Positions 1-11,464 of a DNA stretch of 64,000 nucleotides are shown one piece after another. The notes beneath the pieces are model-generated. The model was not told where the DNA came from. It did no database searches and saw nothing but the letters and a program-made list of their open reading frames with translations. Made by a program: the position numbers and the translations under genes. Position 1 is the stretch's first letter. The number at the start of each line of letters is the position of its first letter. Source of the stretch: Pseudoxanthomonas suwonensis (lineage in GTDB: Bacteria > Pseudomonadota > Gammaproteobacteria > Xanthomonadales > Xanthomonadaceae); assembly GCF_010093235.1 (NCBI RefSeq), contig NZ_PDWP01000002.1, forward strand, positions 62,001-126,000, written 5' to 3'.

Positions 1-1
1 G

Positions 2-631
2 GGCGAGTACGTGAGCCTGACGGTTTCCGACGACGGCCCGGGCATCCCGCCGGAGATCGTCGGCAAGGTGTTCGAGCCGTTCTTCACCACCAAGCCGATC
101 GGGCAGGGCACCGGCCTGGGCCTGTCGATGACCTACGGCTTCGCCCGCCAGAGTGGTGGAGCCGCACGCGTGCACAGCGTGGTCGGCCAGGGGACGACCA
201 TCGAGCTGCTGCTGCCGCGCGGCGACAGCGCCGCGTCCGAGGCGGCGGTGGAAGATGCCCGGGCGCCGGGCGGTGCCGAGCGCATCCTGCTGGTGGACGA
301 CAACGAGCTGGTGCGCGGCATGGCGCTGGAAGTGCTGGTGGATGCCGGCTACGAGGTGGTGGACTGCGCCGATGCGGGCGAGGCGCTGCAGGCGGTCGAG
401 GGGCGCGAGTTCGACCTGCTGCTGACCGACGTCGGCCTGCCGGGCATCGGCGGCCGCGAGCTGGCCGATCGGGTGCGCGAGCGCCATCCGGAGATGCCGG
501 TACTGTTCATCACCGGCTACGCGGAGAACGCGCAGAACCGGCAGAGCTTCCTCGGCGAGCGCATGGACATGCTGCTCAAGCCGTTCAACCTCAACGAGCT
601 GCTCCGCGCCGTACGCCGCAAACTCGGCTAA
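2..631 (+). CDS. Hybrid sensor histidine kinase, C-terminal part (5' end outside window)
   Basis: The gene enters the window already in frame, so this is only the C-terminal 209 residues. The fragment begins in the kinase ATP-binding domain, with an N-terminal G1 box (DDGPGI), an F box (FEPFFTTK) and a G2 box (GTGLGLS). A receiver domain follows from about fragment residue 95, with acidic residues in LLVDDNE, the phospho-acceptor Asp in TDVGLPG (about residue 143) and the conserved Lys in LLKPF. This order is typical of hybrid kinases that pass phosphate to their own receiver. The sensor region and partner regulator cannot be seen. A GTG at position 11 is in frame but cannot be the true start because it lies inside the ATPase domain. 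The stop codon touches the inverted-repeat cassette that follows. Confidence 0.9.
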   Translation, partial: GEYVSLTVSDDGPGIPPEIVGKVFEPFFTTKPIGQGTGLGLSMTYGFARQSGGAARVHSVVGQGTTIELLLPRGDSAASEAAVEDARAPGGAERILLVDDNELVRGMALEVLVDAGYEVVDCADAGEALQAVEGREFDLLLTDVGLPGIGGRELADRVRERHPEMPVLFITGYAENAQNRQSFLGERMDMLLKPFNLNELLRAVRRKLG

Positions 632-800
632 AACCGGGGTCAGAGTGCACTTTTGAGGGAAACCCCACCCGTGGGCGCGTCGTTTCCTGACCGGTGGTGG
701 GGCAGGGCGCACTTTCCACGGCATGCGCTTGTGGCGCGCGTCAGGGATTGGTGCGCCCTGGCTTAGGCTTTTTCCTGAAAGTGCACTCTGACCCCGGTTT
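631..800. repeat. 170-bp nested inverted-repeat cassette between convergent genes
   Basis: The ends at 631-653 and 778-800 are perfect 23-bp inverted repeats; each outer end reads AAACCGGGGTCAGAGTGCAC followed by TTT. Inside is a second perfect 10-bp pair, CAGGGCGCAC at 703-712 and GTGCGCCCTG at 751-760. The TAA stop of the upstream kinase ends on the first base of the left repeat, and the stop of the opposing citrate-synthase gene begins on the last base of the right repeat. The transcript could fold into a long hairpin acting as a bidirectional terminator. The form also resembles the REP/MITE-like elements common in xanthomonad genomes. No ORF of transposase type lies inside. Confidence 0.75.
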
Positions 801-2023
801 CAGTCGTCGGGGGTGGTCTCGGGGGGGAGGCCTGTGTAGCTGGCGCGCGGGCGGATCAGGCGGCCCAGGGCCTGCTGTTCCAGCACGTGGGCCAGCCAGC
901 CGGCGAGCCGGCCGGCGGCGAAGATCGACAGCGCCGGCGCGGCCGGCAGGCCGTAGGCGAAGCAGATCGCGCCAAGCATGAAGTCCACGTTCGGCCGCCG
1001 CTCGCTGGCCTGCTCGGCCGCGGCGACCACGCTGTCCAGCAGTTCGATCGTCGCCGGCGGCAGCGGCTGCTGGCGCAGCATCGCCATCAGCTCGGTCGCG
1101 CGCGGATCGCCGTCCGGATAGAGCGCATGGCCGAAGCCGGGCAGGTCCTCGCCCTGGCGCCAGCGCGCCAGGATCAGGCGCTGCACGTCGCGGCTCTGGC
1201 GCGCGTCCTCCAGCAGCGCGTACACGCGTGCCGTGGCGCCGCCGTGGCGGGGACCGGCCAGCGCGGACAGGCCGGCGCACACGGTCGCGTGCAGGTGCGC
1301 GCCGGTGGAGGCGACCACGCGCGCGGCGAACGCGGAGACGTTGAGCTCGTGGTCCGCGCACAGCACCAGCGCGGCGCGGACCAGCTCGGCGAATCCTTCG
1401 TCTCCCGGGCGCCAGGTGTCGGCCAGCAGGCGGTGCACCGGGCCGGAGGGGCGGCGCGCGACCAGCAGGCCGGCGTTCTGCCGCAGCAGGGGGGCGGCCA
1501 GGGCGCGGCGGGTGGCCTGGTCGGCCTGGAACGAATGCGGCACCTGCAGCGCCAGCAGCGGGATCACGCCCATCGCGCGGGCCAGCGGCGGCAGGTCCGG
1601 ATCGGTGGCCAGCGCCACCACGCGTGCCGGCCAGTCGCCCGGTGGATCGGCGAACGGATCCTGGGTGCCGCAGTCCCACAGCAGGCGGGCGGTGTCCTCG
1701 AGCGTGGCGCCCTCGCGCACCATCCGCACCGCCGAGCGGCCCCGGTAGTACGGCCCGTCCGGGCGGATCAGCGAGATCCGGGTCTCCAGCACCGGCAGGC
1801 CGCGGTCCAGGCTCTGCGCGGCCCCGCGGGCCGGGCCGCGGCCGAGGCGCTTGCGCTGGGCCAGCCGCTCCACGTCCTGGCGCCGGTAGACGCGGCTGCG
1901 ATGGTCGCGCCCCGGCCGGGACTCCAGCAGCCCGCGGCTGACGTAGGCGTACAGCGTGGCCGGGCTGATGCCCAGCAGGCGGCAGGCCTCGGAAGCGGGA
2001 ATCAGGTCTCTGTCGAGGGACAT
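800..2023 (-). CDS. Citrate synthase-family protein with N-terminal MerR-like helix-turn-helix
   Basis: This 407-residue protein has two parts. Residues about 8-50 form a MerR-type helix-turn-helix (SEACRLLGISPATLYAY, then a RVYRRQDVERLA wing). Residues about 75-400 are a citrate synthase fold. The residues that act in citrate synthases appear to be kept: His225 (DHELN), His260 (GPRHGG), His299 (GFGHALY), Asp347 (NVDF) and Arg372 (GRLAGW), aligned by eye with PrpC next door. It is transcribed away from prpB, sharing an 83-bp control region. It may be a 2-methylcitrate or citrate synthase that also binds DNA, or a regulator that senses acyl-CoA or oxaloacetate. No Shine-Dalgarno sequence precedes the ATG, and a TTAAAT at 2028-2033 would place the transcript start at about the start codon. 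Confidence 0.85.
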   Translation of the reverse strand: MSLDRDLIPASEACRLLGISPATLYAYVSRGLLESRPGRDHRSRVYRRQDVERLAQRKRLGRGPARGAAQSLDRGLPVLETRISLIRPDGPYYRGRSAVRMVREGATLEDTARLLWDCGTQDPFADPPGDWPARVVALATDPDLPPLARAMGVIPLLALQVPHSFQADQATRRALAAPLLRQNAGLLVARRPSGPVHRLLADTWRPGDEGFAELVRAALVLCADHELNVSAFAARVVASTGAHLHATVCAGLSALAGPRHGGATARVYALLEDARQSRDVQRLILARWRQGEDLPGFGHALYPDGDPRATELMAMLRQQPLPPATIELLDSVVAAAEQASERRPNVDFMLGAICFAYGLPAAPALSIFAAGRLAGWLAHVLEQQALGRLIRPRASYTGLPPETTPDD

Positions 2024-2035
2024 GTTGATTTAAGG

Positions 2036-2049
2036 GATCAAGATTGATC
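2036..2049. promoter_or_regulatory. Palindromic operator candidate between HTH-citrate synthase and prpB
   Basis: GATCAA-GA-TTGATC is a perfect inverted repeat with a 2-bp spacer in the short divergent region of the HTH-citrate synthase gene and prpB. Its right arm could serve as a weak -35 for prpB, and it lies just upstream of a TTAAAT hexamer reading towards the other gene. A role as the binding site of the fused HTH domain is an inference from position and symmetry. Confidence 0.45.
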
Positions 2050-2106
2050 AACCGGTACCAGAGTGACACATTGCGCCCGTCGATTGCACTACCTCTGGAG
2101 CCGACC

Positions 2107-2991
2107 ATGTCCACCCGATCCGCCGGGGCCCGCTTCCGTGCCGCCCTGGCCGCCGAGTCGCCGCTGCAGGTGATCGGCGCGATCAACGCCAACCACGCCC
2201 TGCTGGCCAAGCGCGCCGGGTACAAGGCGATCTATCTCTCCGGTGGCGGCGTCGCGGCCGGTTCGCTGGGCCTGCCGGACCTGGGTATCAACACGCTCGA
2301 GGACGTGCTGATCGATACGCGCCGCATCACCGACGTGTGCGACCTGCCGCTGCTCGTGGACATCGACACCGGCTTCGGGCCGAGCGCGTTCAACATCGAG
2401 CGCACGATCAAGAGCCTGATCAAGGCCGGCGCCGCCGCCTGCCACATCGAGGACCAGGTCGGCGCCAAGCGCTGCGGCCACCGTCCGGGCAAGGAGATCG
2501 TCAGCCAGGGCGAGATGGTCGACCGGGTCAAGGCCGCGGCCGACGCGAAGACCGACAAGGACTTCTTCCTGATCGCGCGCACCGACGCCATCCAGGTCGA
2601 CGGCGTGGACGCGGCGATCGAGCGCGCCATCGCCTGCGTCGAGGCCGGCGCCGACGGCATCTTCGCCGAGGCCGCGTACGACCTGGACACCTACCGCCGC
2701 TTCGTCGACGCGGTGAAGGTGCCGGTGCTGGCCAACATCACCGAGTTCGGCAAGACCCCGCTGTTCTCGCGCGACGAGCTGGCCAGCGCCGGCGTCGCCA
2801 TCCAGCTGTTCCCGCTGTCGGCGTTCCGTGCCGCCAACAAGGCCGCCGAGAACGTGTACGAGGCCATCCGCCGCGACGGCCACCAGAAGGCCGTGGTCGA
2901 CAGCATGCAGACCCGCGAGGAGCTGTACGACCGCATCGGCTACCACGCCTTCGAGCAGAAGCTCGACGCGCTGTTCGCCGCCAAGAAGTGA
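2107..2991 (+). CDS. prpB: 2-Methylisocitrate lyase
   Basis: PrpB cleaves 2-methylisocitrate to pyruvate and succinate, the last step of the methylcitrate cycle for propionyl-CoA. The 294-residue protein has the isocitrate-lyase superfamily barrel. It carries the catalytic KRCGH motif (Cys123, the same number as in Escherichia coli PrpB) and the metal-binding DIDTGFG segment. The ATG at 2107 is preceded by a TGGAG site and matches the family N-terminus ([13 protein letters not shown]). An upstream in-frame TTG at 2044 would add 21 residues and overlap the palindrome, so it was not chosen. prpC follows 52 bp later on the same strand. prpD, acnD and prpF are not in the window, so the dehydration steps must be encoded elsewhere. 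Confidence 0.95.
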   Translation: MSTRSAGARFRAALAAESPLQVIGAINANHALLAKRAGYKAIYLSGGGVAAGSLGLPDLGINTLEDVLIDTRRITDVCDLPLLVDIDTGFGPSAFNIERTIKSLIKAGAAACHIEDQVGAKRCGHRPGKEIVSQGEMVDRVKAAADAKTDKDFFLIARTDAIQVDGVDAAIERAIACVEAGADGIFAEAAYDLDTYRRFVDAVKVPVLANITEFGKTPLFSRDELASAGVAIQLFPLSAFRAANKAAENVYEAIRRDGHQKAVVDSMQTREELYDRIGYHAFEQKLDALFAAKK

Positions 2992-3043
2992 CCGCATCCC
3001 GCCCGGCCCGACCCAGGCCGCGCGCAGAACCAGGAGCATGAAG

Positions 3044-4204
3044 ATGAGCGAGACCACCGCCACCGCCACGCCGTTCAAGCCGAAGAAGTCGGTCGCCCTG
3101 TCCGGTCCCCCCGCCGGCAACACCGCCCTGTGCACCGTCGGCCGCACCGGCAACGACCTGCACTACCGCGGCTACGACATCCTCGACCTGGCGCACGGCA
3201 GCGAGTTCGAGGAGATCGCCTACCTGCTGGTCCACGGCAAGCTGCCCAACCGCGCCGAACTGGCCGGCTACAAGGCCAAGCTCAAGTCCCTGCGCGGCGT
3301 GCCCGCCGCGGTCAAGGCCGCGCTGGAGCAGCTGCCGCCGTCGGCCCACCCGATGGACGTGATGCGCACCGGCGTGTCGGTGCTCGGCTGCATCTCGCCC
3401 GAGAAGGACGACCACAACCATCCGGGCGCGCGCGACATCGCCGACAAGCTGATGGCCTCGCTCGGCTCGATGCTGCTGTACTGGTACCACTACAGCCACA
3501 ACGGCAAGCGCATCGAGATCGAGACCGACGACGACTCCATCGGCGGCCACTTCCTGCACCTGCTGCACGGGGAGAAGCCGCGCGAGTCCTGGGTCAAGGC
3601 GATGCACACCTCGCTGATCCTGTACGCGGAGCACGAGTTCAACGCCTCGACCTTCACCGCGCGCGTGATCGCCGGCACCGGTTCGGACATGTACAGCTGC
3701 ATCGCCGGCGCGATCGGTGCGTTGCGCGGTCCCAAGCATGGCGGCGCCAACGAGGTCGCGTTCGAGGTACAGAAGCGCTACGACGCGCCGGACGAGGCCG
3801 AGGCCGACATCAAGGCCCGCGTCGAGCGCAAGGAAGTGGTGATCGGCTTCGGCCACCCGGTCTACACCGTGGCCGACCCGCGCAACCAGGTGATCAAGGA
3901 AGTGGCGCGCCAGCTGTCGGTGGAGCAGGGCAGCACCAAGATGTTCGACATCGCCGAGCGGCTGGAGACGGTGATGTGGGACATCAAGAAGATGTTCCCC
4001 AACCTGGACTGGTTCAGCGCGGTCAGCTACCACATGATGGGCGTGCCCACGGCCATGTTCACCCCGCTGTTCGTGCTGGCCCGGACCGCCGGCTGGAGCG
4101 CCCACGTCATCGAGCAGCGCCAGGACGGCAAGATCATCCGCCCCAGCGCCAACTACACCGGCCCGGAGAATCTCCCCTTCGTCCCTCTGGACCAGCGCTC
4201 CTGA
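3044..4204 (+). CDS. prpC: 2-Methylcitrate synthase
   Basis: PrpC condenses propionyl-CoA with oxaloacetate to give 2-methylcitrate. The 386-residue protein carries the citrate synthase catalytic set: His197 (AEHEFN), His232 (GPKHGG) and Asp322 (NLDW). The FGHPVY segment and the C-terminal [10 protein letters not shown] region are also present. The start is set at the second of two close ATGs, because AGGAG at 3032-3036 lies 7 bases before it, whereas the ATG at 3038 is too near. Together with prpB it forms a two-gene propionate module. The neighbouring HTH-citrate synthase is a distant paralogue with about 50 added N-terminal residues. Confidence 0.95.
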   Translation: MSETTATATPFKPKKSVALSGPPAGNTALCTVGRTGNDLHYRGYDILDLAHGSEFEEIAYLLVHGKLPNRAELAGYKAKLKSLRGVPAAVKAALEQLPPSAHPMDVMRTGVSVLGCISPEKDDHNHPGARDIADKLMASLGSMLLYWYHYSHNGKRIEIETDDDSIGGHFLHLLHGEKPRESWVKAMHTSLILYAEHEFNASTFTARVIAGTGSDMYSCIAGAIGALRGPKHGGANEVAFEVQKRYDAPDEAEADIKARVERKEVVIGFGHPVYTVADPRNQVIKEVARQLSVEQGSTKMFDIAERLETVMWDIKKMFPNLDWFSAVSYHMMGVPTAMFTPLFVLARTAGWSAHVIEQRQDGKIIRPSANYTGPENLPFVPLDQRS

Positions 4205-4243
4205 AGTGATATTGTGGCCTCGCGTGTTCCTGGGGGGGAAACG

Positions 4244-4783
4244 ATGCGCGAGGGGATATACCGGAAGACCGAGGCCGGCCGCGACGAGATCCGCGACCGG
4301 ACCCGGAAGTTGCCGCCTCAGCTGAGGACGGTCCTGTTGATGGTGGACGGCCAGCGCACGCTGGCCGAGCTGCGCCAGGTCGCGGCCGGGGTCAAGGCCC
4401 CGGACGACGCCCTGGAGCGTTTGCTGGCCGAAGGGTTGATCGAGCACGCCTCCGGCGGGTTCGACGCCGCCGGCCTGGCGCGGGCCGCGGGTCCGGCGGG
4501 CGCGGGCATGCCCGCGGAGCCGGCAACCGTGCCGGAGCCGGAGGCACCCGAACCGGTGGTGCGTTCGGCCGACGAGGCCAACGATTACGTGCGGCTGTAC
4601 GAGGCCATGAGCGAGGTCGTGCGCGCCCACCTGGGCCTGCGCGGCTACTTCATGCAGCTGAAGATCGAGCGCTGCACCGACGCGGCCGGGTTGCGCGAGG
4701 TCCTGCCCGAACTGCGCCAGGCCCTGGCCAAGGCCCGCGGCGAGGATTTCGCCGCGTTCTGGGAGCAGCAGCTCCTAGGCTGA
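4244..4783 (+). CDS. Conserved hypothetical protein with winged-helix-like N-terminus
   Basis: No function is recognised. The 179-residue protein has a basic N-terminal region (residues about 1-65) with a pattern seen in small winged-helix folds: RTVLLMVDGQRTLAELRQV, then LERLLAEGLIE. A Pro/Ala/Glu-rich linker (residues about 75-105) follows, and then an alpha-helical C-terminal part ending in FAAFWEQQ. There is no signal peptide or membrane segment. It begins 39 bp after prpC on the same strand with a strong GGGGGG-A ribosome site and is probably cotranscribed with it. The ATG at 4244 was preferred to a GTG at 4214, which has no ribosome site. It ends facing the GST gene. Confidence 0.75.
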   Translation: MREGIYRKTEAGRDEIRDRTRKLPPQLRTVLLMVDGQRTLAELRQVAAGVKAPDDALERLLAEGLIEHASGGFDAAGLARAAGPAGAGMPAEPATVPEPEAPEPVVRSADEANDYVRLYEAMSEVVRAHLGLRGYFMQLKIERCTDAAGLREVLPELRQALAKARGEDFAAFWEQQLLG

Positions 4784-4832
4784 GGGCCGGCCGGCGCCGC
4801 GGTCAGGGCGCCGGCGGGGAGGCCTCCGTGGA

Positions 4833-5444
4833 TCAGGCCAGGCCTTCGGCCCGGAGCGCGCGCTGCACGCCCGGGTCTGCGTCCATGCGCGCGCGGAACG
4901 CGGCCAGGGCGTCCAGCCCGGACAGGTCCACGCCGATGCGGCCGGCCCAGCGCAGGGTCATATAGAAGTAGGGGTCGGCGAAGCTGCGGAAGCCGGCCAG
5001 CCAGTCACGGCTCCCCAGCACCTTGTCGGCGCCCTCCAGCAGGCCGCGCACGCGGACGCGGGCGGCTTCGCGCAGGGCGTCGTGCTGGGCCGGGTCGGCG
5101 ATGTACGCCGCCGGTCCGAAGGCCGGCTTGAACGCCGGGTGCAGGTCCGAATTGACGAAGGCCAGCCAGCGGGTGGCCTCGGCGCGCTGGCGCGCGCTGC
5201 CGTCGCCGGCCAGGCCGGCCTCGGGGAAGCGGTCGGCCAGGTAGCCGACGATCGCGGTGTTCTGGGTCAGGACGAAGTCGCCGTCGACCAGCACCGGGAC
5301 GGCGCCGGTCGGGTTGAGCGCGCGGAACCCGGGGGACTTCATGCCGTCGGCGTCCATGACCTGGACCTCGAACGGCTGCCCGGTCCAGCACAGGTCGATG
5401 TGGACTGCGGTGGAGCAGGCGCCGGGCTTGGTATAGAGCTTCAT
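4833..5444 (-). CDS. Glutathione S-transferase, beta-class type
   Basis: The 203-residue protein has the N-terminal thioredoxin-like domain (MKLYTKPGACSTAVHI) with Cys10, the residue used by bacterial beta-class enzymes. A cis-Pro segment (GAVPVLVD), a Glu/Asp-Asn-Thr glutathione-contact motif (LTQNTAIVGYLADRF) and a helical C-terminal domain follow. Enzymes of this class conjugate or reduce electrophilic compounds with glutathione in the cytoplasm. The start matches the family N-terminus exactly; longer readings upstream in the same frame run through low-quality sequence. It lies 44 bp downstream of the SleB-like gene on the same strand, with no clear functional link. The substrate cannot be predicted. 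Confidence 0.9.
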   Translation of the reverse strand: MKLYTKPGACSTAVHIDLCWTGQPFEVQVMDADGMKSPGFRALNPTGAVPVLVDGDFVLTQNTAIVGYLADRFPEAGLAGDGSARQRAEATRWLAFVNSDLHPAFKPAFGPAAYIADPAQHDALREAARVRVRGLLEGADKVLGSRDWLAGFRSFADPYFYMTLRWAGRIGVDLSGLDALAAFRARMDADPGVQRALRAEGLA

Positions 5445-5488
5445 GCGGTTCGGGCAGGGGATGGCGCCGCGCGGCGCCGGATGCGGGC

Positions 5489-5944
5489 TCAGGTCCGCGG
5501 CTTGAGCCGCTGGACACGATAGAAGGTGTGGTCGCCGATGGTCGCCACCTGGTAGGCGTTGGACCAGCTCGGCCGGGCGATGGCGTGGGCGGCGAAGTGG
5601 CTGGCGCCAGGCACGATCTCCTTGCGCTGGCCGACCGGCAGCGCCCAGTTGCGCTCGGCGTCCAGGGCCACGTTGACCGACCGGTGCCACGCGTCGAGGT
5701 TGCGCAGCCGGGTATTGGGCGAGACGAGGGTGGGCGCGAACTGCTTGCGCGCGGTGACCACGTCGCACATCGAATCGCCCCACAGGCCGCTGTCCTTGCG
5801 GCGCAGGGCCACCTCGGCGACGGCCTGCTGGCCCTGCAGGCTCTGGTTGCGGGCCTCCAGGTATACGGTGGTGCTCAGGCACAGCGAGTCTGCTGCTGGC
5901 TGGGGCAGGAACTGCGACAGCCAGAGGATCCAGGCCAACTTCAT
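5489..5944 (-). CDS. SleB-family cell wall hydrolase
   Basis: The 151-residue protein begins with a short hydrophobic segment (residues 1-20) that may act as an export signal. It continues with the SleB/Hydrolase_2 catalytic core: LSTTVYLEARNQ with the probable catalytic Glu30, then a QAVAEVALRR helix. A loop with GDSMCDVVTARKQF and a C-terminal GASHFAA-SWSNAYQVATIGDHTFY region follow. The family includes lytic transglycosylases that act on peptidoglycan. In non-sporing bacteria these enzymes are likely remodelling or recycling hydrolases. The usual position order of the family is kept, so the protein appears complete. Confidence 0.85.
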   Translation of the reverse strand: MKLAWILWLSQFLPQPAADSLCLSTTVYLEARNQSLQGQQAVAEVALRRKDSGLWGDSMCDVVTARKQFAPTLVSPNTRLRNLDAWHRSVNVALDAERNWALPVGQRKEIVPGASHFAAHAIARPSWSNAYQVATIGDHTFYRVQRLKPRT

Positions 5945-6377
5945 GTGTTTCTCCTTGCTCCGTCTTCGCTGTCGGTGCCAGGCGGCAGGGCCGGATGGCG
6001 GGGCGACACGCGGGGCGTCATGGGGAGGCGGCCATCTTTCCGCGGGCCGCCCGGGTGCCGGCGAAGGTGGCCGGCAGGACCCGCCAGTTCAGGGGGCGGG
6101 TCGAAGTGGCGCGCACGATAGGTGCGATTTCCCTAATCGAAACTGAACGCTTCGGCTTGACAGCGGTCACGCCTGATGGCCTGCGGAAGCCGCTTCCGGA
6201 CCCATGTGAAGATGATGTGAAGGCCTTCGGAGCCTGTTTTCCAGTGCCCGCGTAAAGATCCGGTCGGGTCAGGCGAGGCCTCCGGGCACCCTTCCGGGCT
6301 CCGGTTCCGAAGCTGAATAGGGTGAATGCCGGGAGGGGGGCGAACCCGGCCCCGACCCCCTCCGTGCGCTGGATGGC
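5945..6377. other. 433-bp intergenic region, no gene supported
   Basis: The region separates two genes that are both on the minus strand. An open frame on the plus strand at 5995-6255 has an ordinary composition for non-coding GC-rich DNA, no ribosome site and no recognisable domain, so it was not called. A TTGACA at 6156-6161 has no matching -10. The promoter of the SleB-like gene should be here but could not be placed. Confidence 0.6.
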
Positions 6378-9510
<3,133 letters not shown>

Positions 9511-9825
9511 GCGCGACTCCGGTCTTCGGCGGGAGCGGCCCATGATACGCAGCGATGGCGTTGCCCCGCAGGCGCTGGAAGGGCGTATCGAAGGCGATCG
9601 CGCAGCGATTCTGCGAGGACGCGAGCGCGCCCGATCGTCAATGGACATGTTATGGGACTGTTAACATCGGCTTCACATGCCCGCGCCTAACCTGCCGGCC
9701 GACGACGTCACTGAAACGGCCGTCGGGATATGCCGCTCAAAGCAAGCGCATGTCTGTGATCTGAATCCTGAGGCATGTGGGTTCACTCCCCCCGGATTAT
9801 TCCCCCGATCATCAAGGAGCATGAG
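9511..9825. other. Divergent control region before the OmpA gene
   Basis: The 315 bp between the oxidoreductase and the OmpA-family gene contain no supported gene. An imperfect dyad, ATGTTA at 9647-9652 and TAACAT at 9662-9667, lies in a locally A/T-richer stretch. A TTAACA at 9661-9666 could serve as a -35 for the OmpA gene, but no convincing -10 was found, so the promoter remains unplaced. Confidence 0.4.
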
Positions 9826-10929
9826 ATGAACAAGAAACTTCTGACTGCAGCGCTGCTTGGCGGCCTTGCGATGGCCCAGGCGGCTTCCGCGCAGGAGTTC
9901 GACGACCGCTGGTACCTGACCGGTTCGGCGGGCTTCAATTTCCAGAACAGCGATCGCGGCACCGAGGATGCGCCGTTCGGCACCATCGGCCTCGGCAAGT
10001 TCATCAGCCCGCTGTGGTCGGTCGACGCCGAGCTGAACTACCAGAACCCGTCGTTCGACGACAACAGCGACCTGAACTGGAGCCAGTACGGCGCCTCGCT
10101 GGATTTCCGCCGCCACTTCGTGCAGGAAGGCCGTGGCTGGAACCCGTACCTGCTGTTCGGCATCGGCTACCAGTACTCCGAGGAGGAGTATTCGATCCCG
10201 GGTCCGGTCCTGGGCGAGCGTAGCGACGGCAACCTGGCCGCCAAGGTCGGCGTCGGCCTGCAGACCACCTTCGACAACCGCGTCGCCCTGCGTACCGAGC
10301 TGGCCTACCGCGCCGACTTCGATGACCAGAGCGTCAACCCGACCCGCGCCGGTAACGACGAGGACTGGTTCGGCGACCTGCTGGCTTCGGTCGGCGTCGT
10401 GATCCCGCTGGGCCCGGCTCCGGTCGCCGCCCCGCCGCCGGCCCCGGCTCCGGTCGCCCCGAGCTGCGCCGACCTGGATGACGACGGCGACGGCGTCAAC
10501 AACTGCGACGACAAGTGCCCGGGTTCGCAGGCCGGCCAGGCCATCGGTCCGGACGGCTGCCCGGTCCCGGTCTCGATCGACCTGAAGGGCGTGAACTTCG
10601 ACTACGACAAGGCCACCCTGCGTCCGGACGCCGTCGCGATCCTGGCCGAGGCCACCGAGATCCTGCGTCGCTACCCGGATCTGCGCGTCGAAGTCGCCGG
10701 CCACACCGATTCCCGGGGCACCGACGCCTACAACCAGAAGCTGTCCGAGCGTCGCGCCAAGGCGGTCTATGACTACCTGACCAGCAACGGCATCGACGCT
10801 TCGCGCCTGATCGGCCCGACCGGCTACGGCGAGAGCCGTCCGATCGCTCCGAACGCCAACCCGGATGGTTCGGACAATCCGGAAGGCCGTGCGAAGAACC
10901 GCCGCACCGAGCTGAACGTCCAGAACTAA
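9826..10929 (+). CDS. OmpA-family outer membrane protein with thrombospondin type 3-like repeat
   Basis: This protein anchors the outer membrane to peptidoglycan. The 367 residues comprise a signal peptide (LGGLAMAQAASAQ, cut after about residue 22) and an eight-stranded beta-barrel of about 170 residues. A Pro/Ala linker (APPPAPAPVAPS) and an Asp-rich DLDDDGDGVNNCDDKCPG segment like calcium-binding type 3 repeats follow. The OmpA C-terminal domain carries the peptidoglycan motif NQKLSERRAKAVYDYL. AAGGAG at 9814-9819 lies 6 bases before the ATG. Codon use is very biased and a strong terminator follows, both signs of high expression. The family name is firm; a specific ompA orthology is not claimed. 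Confidence 0.93.
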   Translation: MNKKLLTAALLGGLAMAQAASAQEFDDRWYLTGSAGFNFQNSDRGTEDAPFGTIGLGKFISPLWSVDAELNYQNPSFDDNSDLNWSQYGASLDFRRHFVQEGRGWNPYLLFGIGYQYSEEEYSIPGPVLGERSDGNLAAKVGVGLQTTFDNRVALRTELAYRADFDDQSVNPTRAGNDEDWFGDLLASVGVVIPLGPAPVAAPPPAPAPVAPSCADLDDDGDGVNNCDDKCPGSQAGQAIGPDGCPVPVSIDLKGVNFDYDKATLRPDAVAILAEATEILRRYPDLRVEVAGHTDSRGTDAYNQKLSERRAKAVYDYLTSNGIDASRLIGPTGYGESRPIAPNANPDGSDNPEGRAKNRRTELNVQN

Positions 10930-10956
10930 GTTCCGGACCAAGGCAGGCAGTAATGG

Positions 10957-10989
10957 AAGGGCCCGGCGCAAGCCGGGCCTTTCTTTTTG
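10957..10989 (+). terminator. Rho-independent terminator of the OmpA gene
   Basis: An 8-bp G+C stem, GGCCCGGC / GCCGGGCC, with a GCAA tetraloop lies at 10960-10979. It is followed by TTTCTTTTT. It sits 30 bp after the stop codon. Confidence 0.9.
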
Positions 10990-11129
10990 CCGGCGCCGGC
11001 CGGGGTAGCCGGGCCCGCGGCCGGAATTCTGCCGAACCGTTGGCGGTTTGGCGGCATCCCCTAAGAATCTTCTTGAATCGGCCTGCACGCCGTGCATACA
11101 CTCGCCCCGTCTTCAGGGGGAGTTCCACC

Positions 11130-11456
11130 ATGCGTAACCTCATCGCCGCTGGCCTGTTCTGCATCACCCTCGCTCCCGCGGCCGCCATGGCTGCCGACGG
11201 TTGCGACAACGGCAAGAAGGGCTGCGGGGCCACCGCCGCCAACGCGGATCCGGCCACCTACAAGCCGCAGACCGAGCACGACAACACCCCTTGGCGCTTC
11301 GACATGAGCCAGGACGGCAAGCGCATGACCGCCGACGAGTTCGACGCCTGGATGAAGGCCCGCGGCGTGCGCGTGGCCCGTGGTCCGGCGACCCCGGCGA
11401 CCGCAGCCGGCGGCACCGCGACCGCCGACGCAGCGACGGCGCCCGCCAAGGACTGA
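11130..11456 (+). CDS. Small exported protein of unknown function (RFDM/ADEF-AWMKARG family, copy 1)
   Basis: The 108-residue protein has a clear signal peptide (AAGLFCITLAPAAAMA, cut near residue 22). A short Cys-containing stretch (GCDNGKKGCG) is followed by a core RFDMSQDGKRMTADEFDAW MKARG, and then by an Ala/Thr-rich tail. The same core occurs in the lipoprotein encoded at 12344-12640. The pattern F-D-x-x-Q-x-G-x-x-M-x-A-D-E-F-x-A-W-M-K resembles one helix-loop-helix, but no known family was recognised. GGGGGAG precedes the ATG at a good distance. It lies just before a pseudouridine synthase gene, 8 bp from its start. Confidence 0.8.
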   Translation: MRNLIAAGLFCITLAPAAAMAADGCDNGKKGCGATAANADPATYKPQTEHDNTPWRFDMSQDGKRMTADEFDAWMKARGVRVARGPATPATAAGGTATADAATAPAKD

Positions 11457-11464
11457 GGATCGCG

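Noticed and set aside
2738-4630. 630-codon minus-strand frame opposite prpC and the next gene
   Set aside because: Antisense shadow of prpC with no recognisable domain.
5995-6255. 86-codon plus-strand frame before fadH
   Set aside because: No ribosome site, no family, and composition like non-coding sequence.
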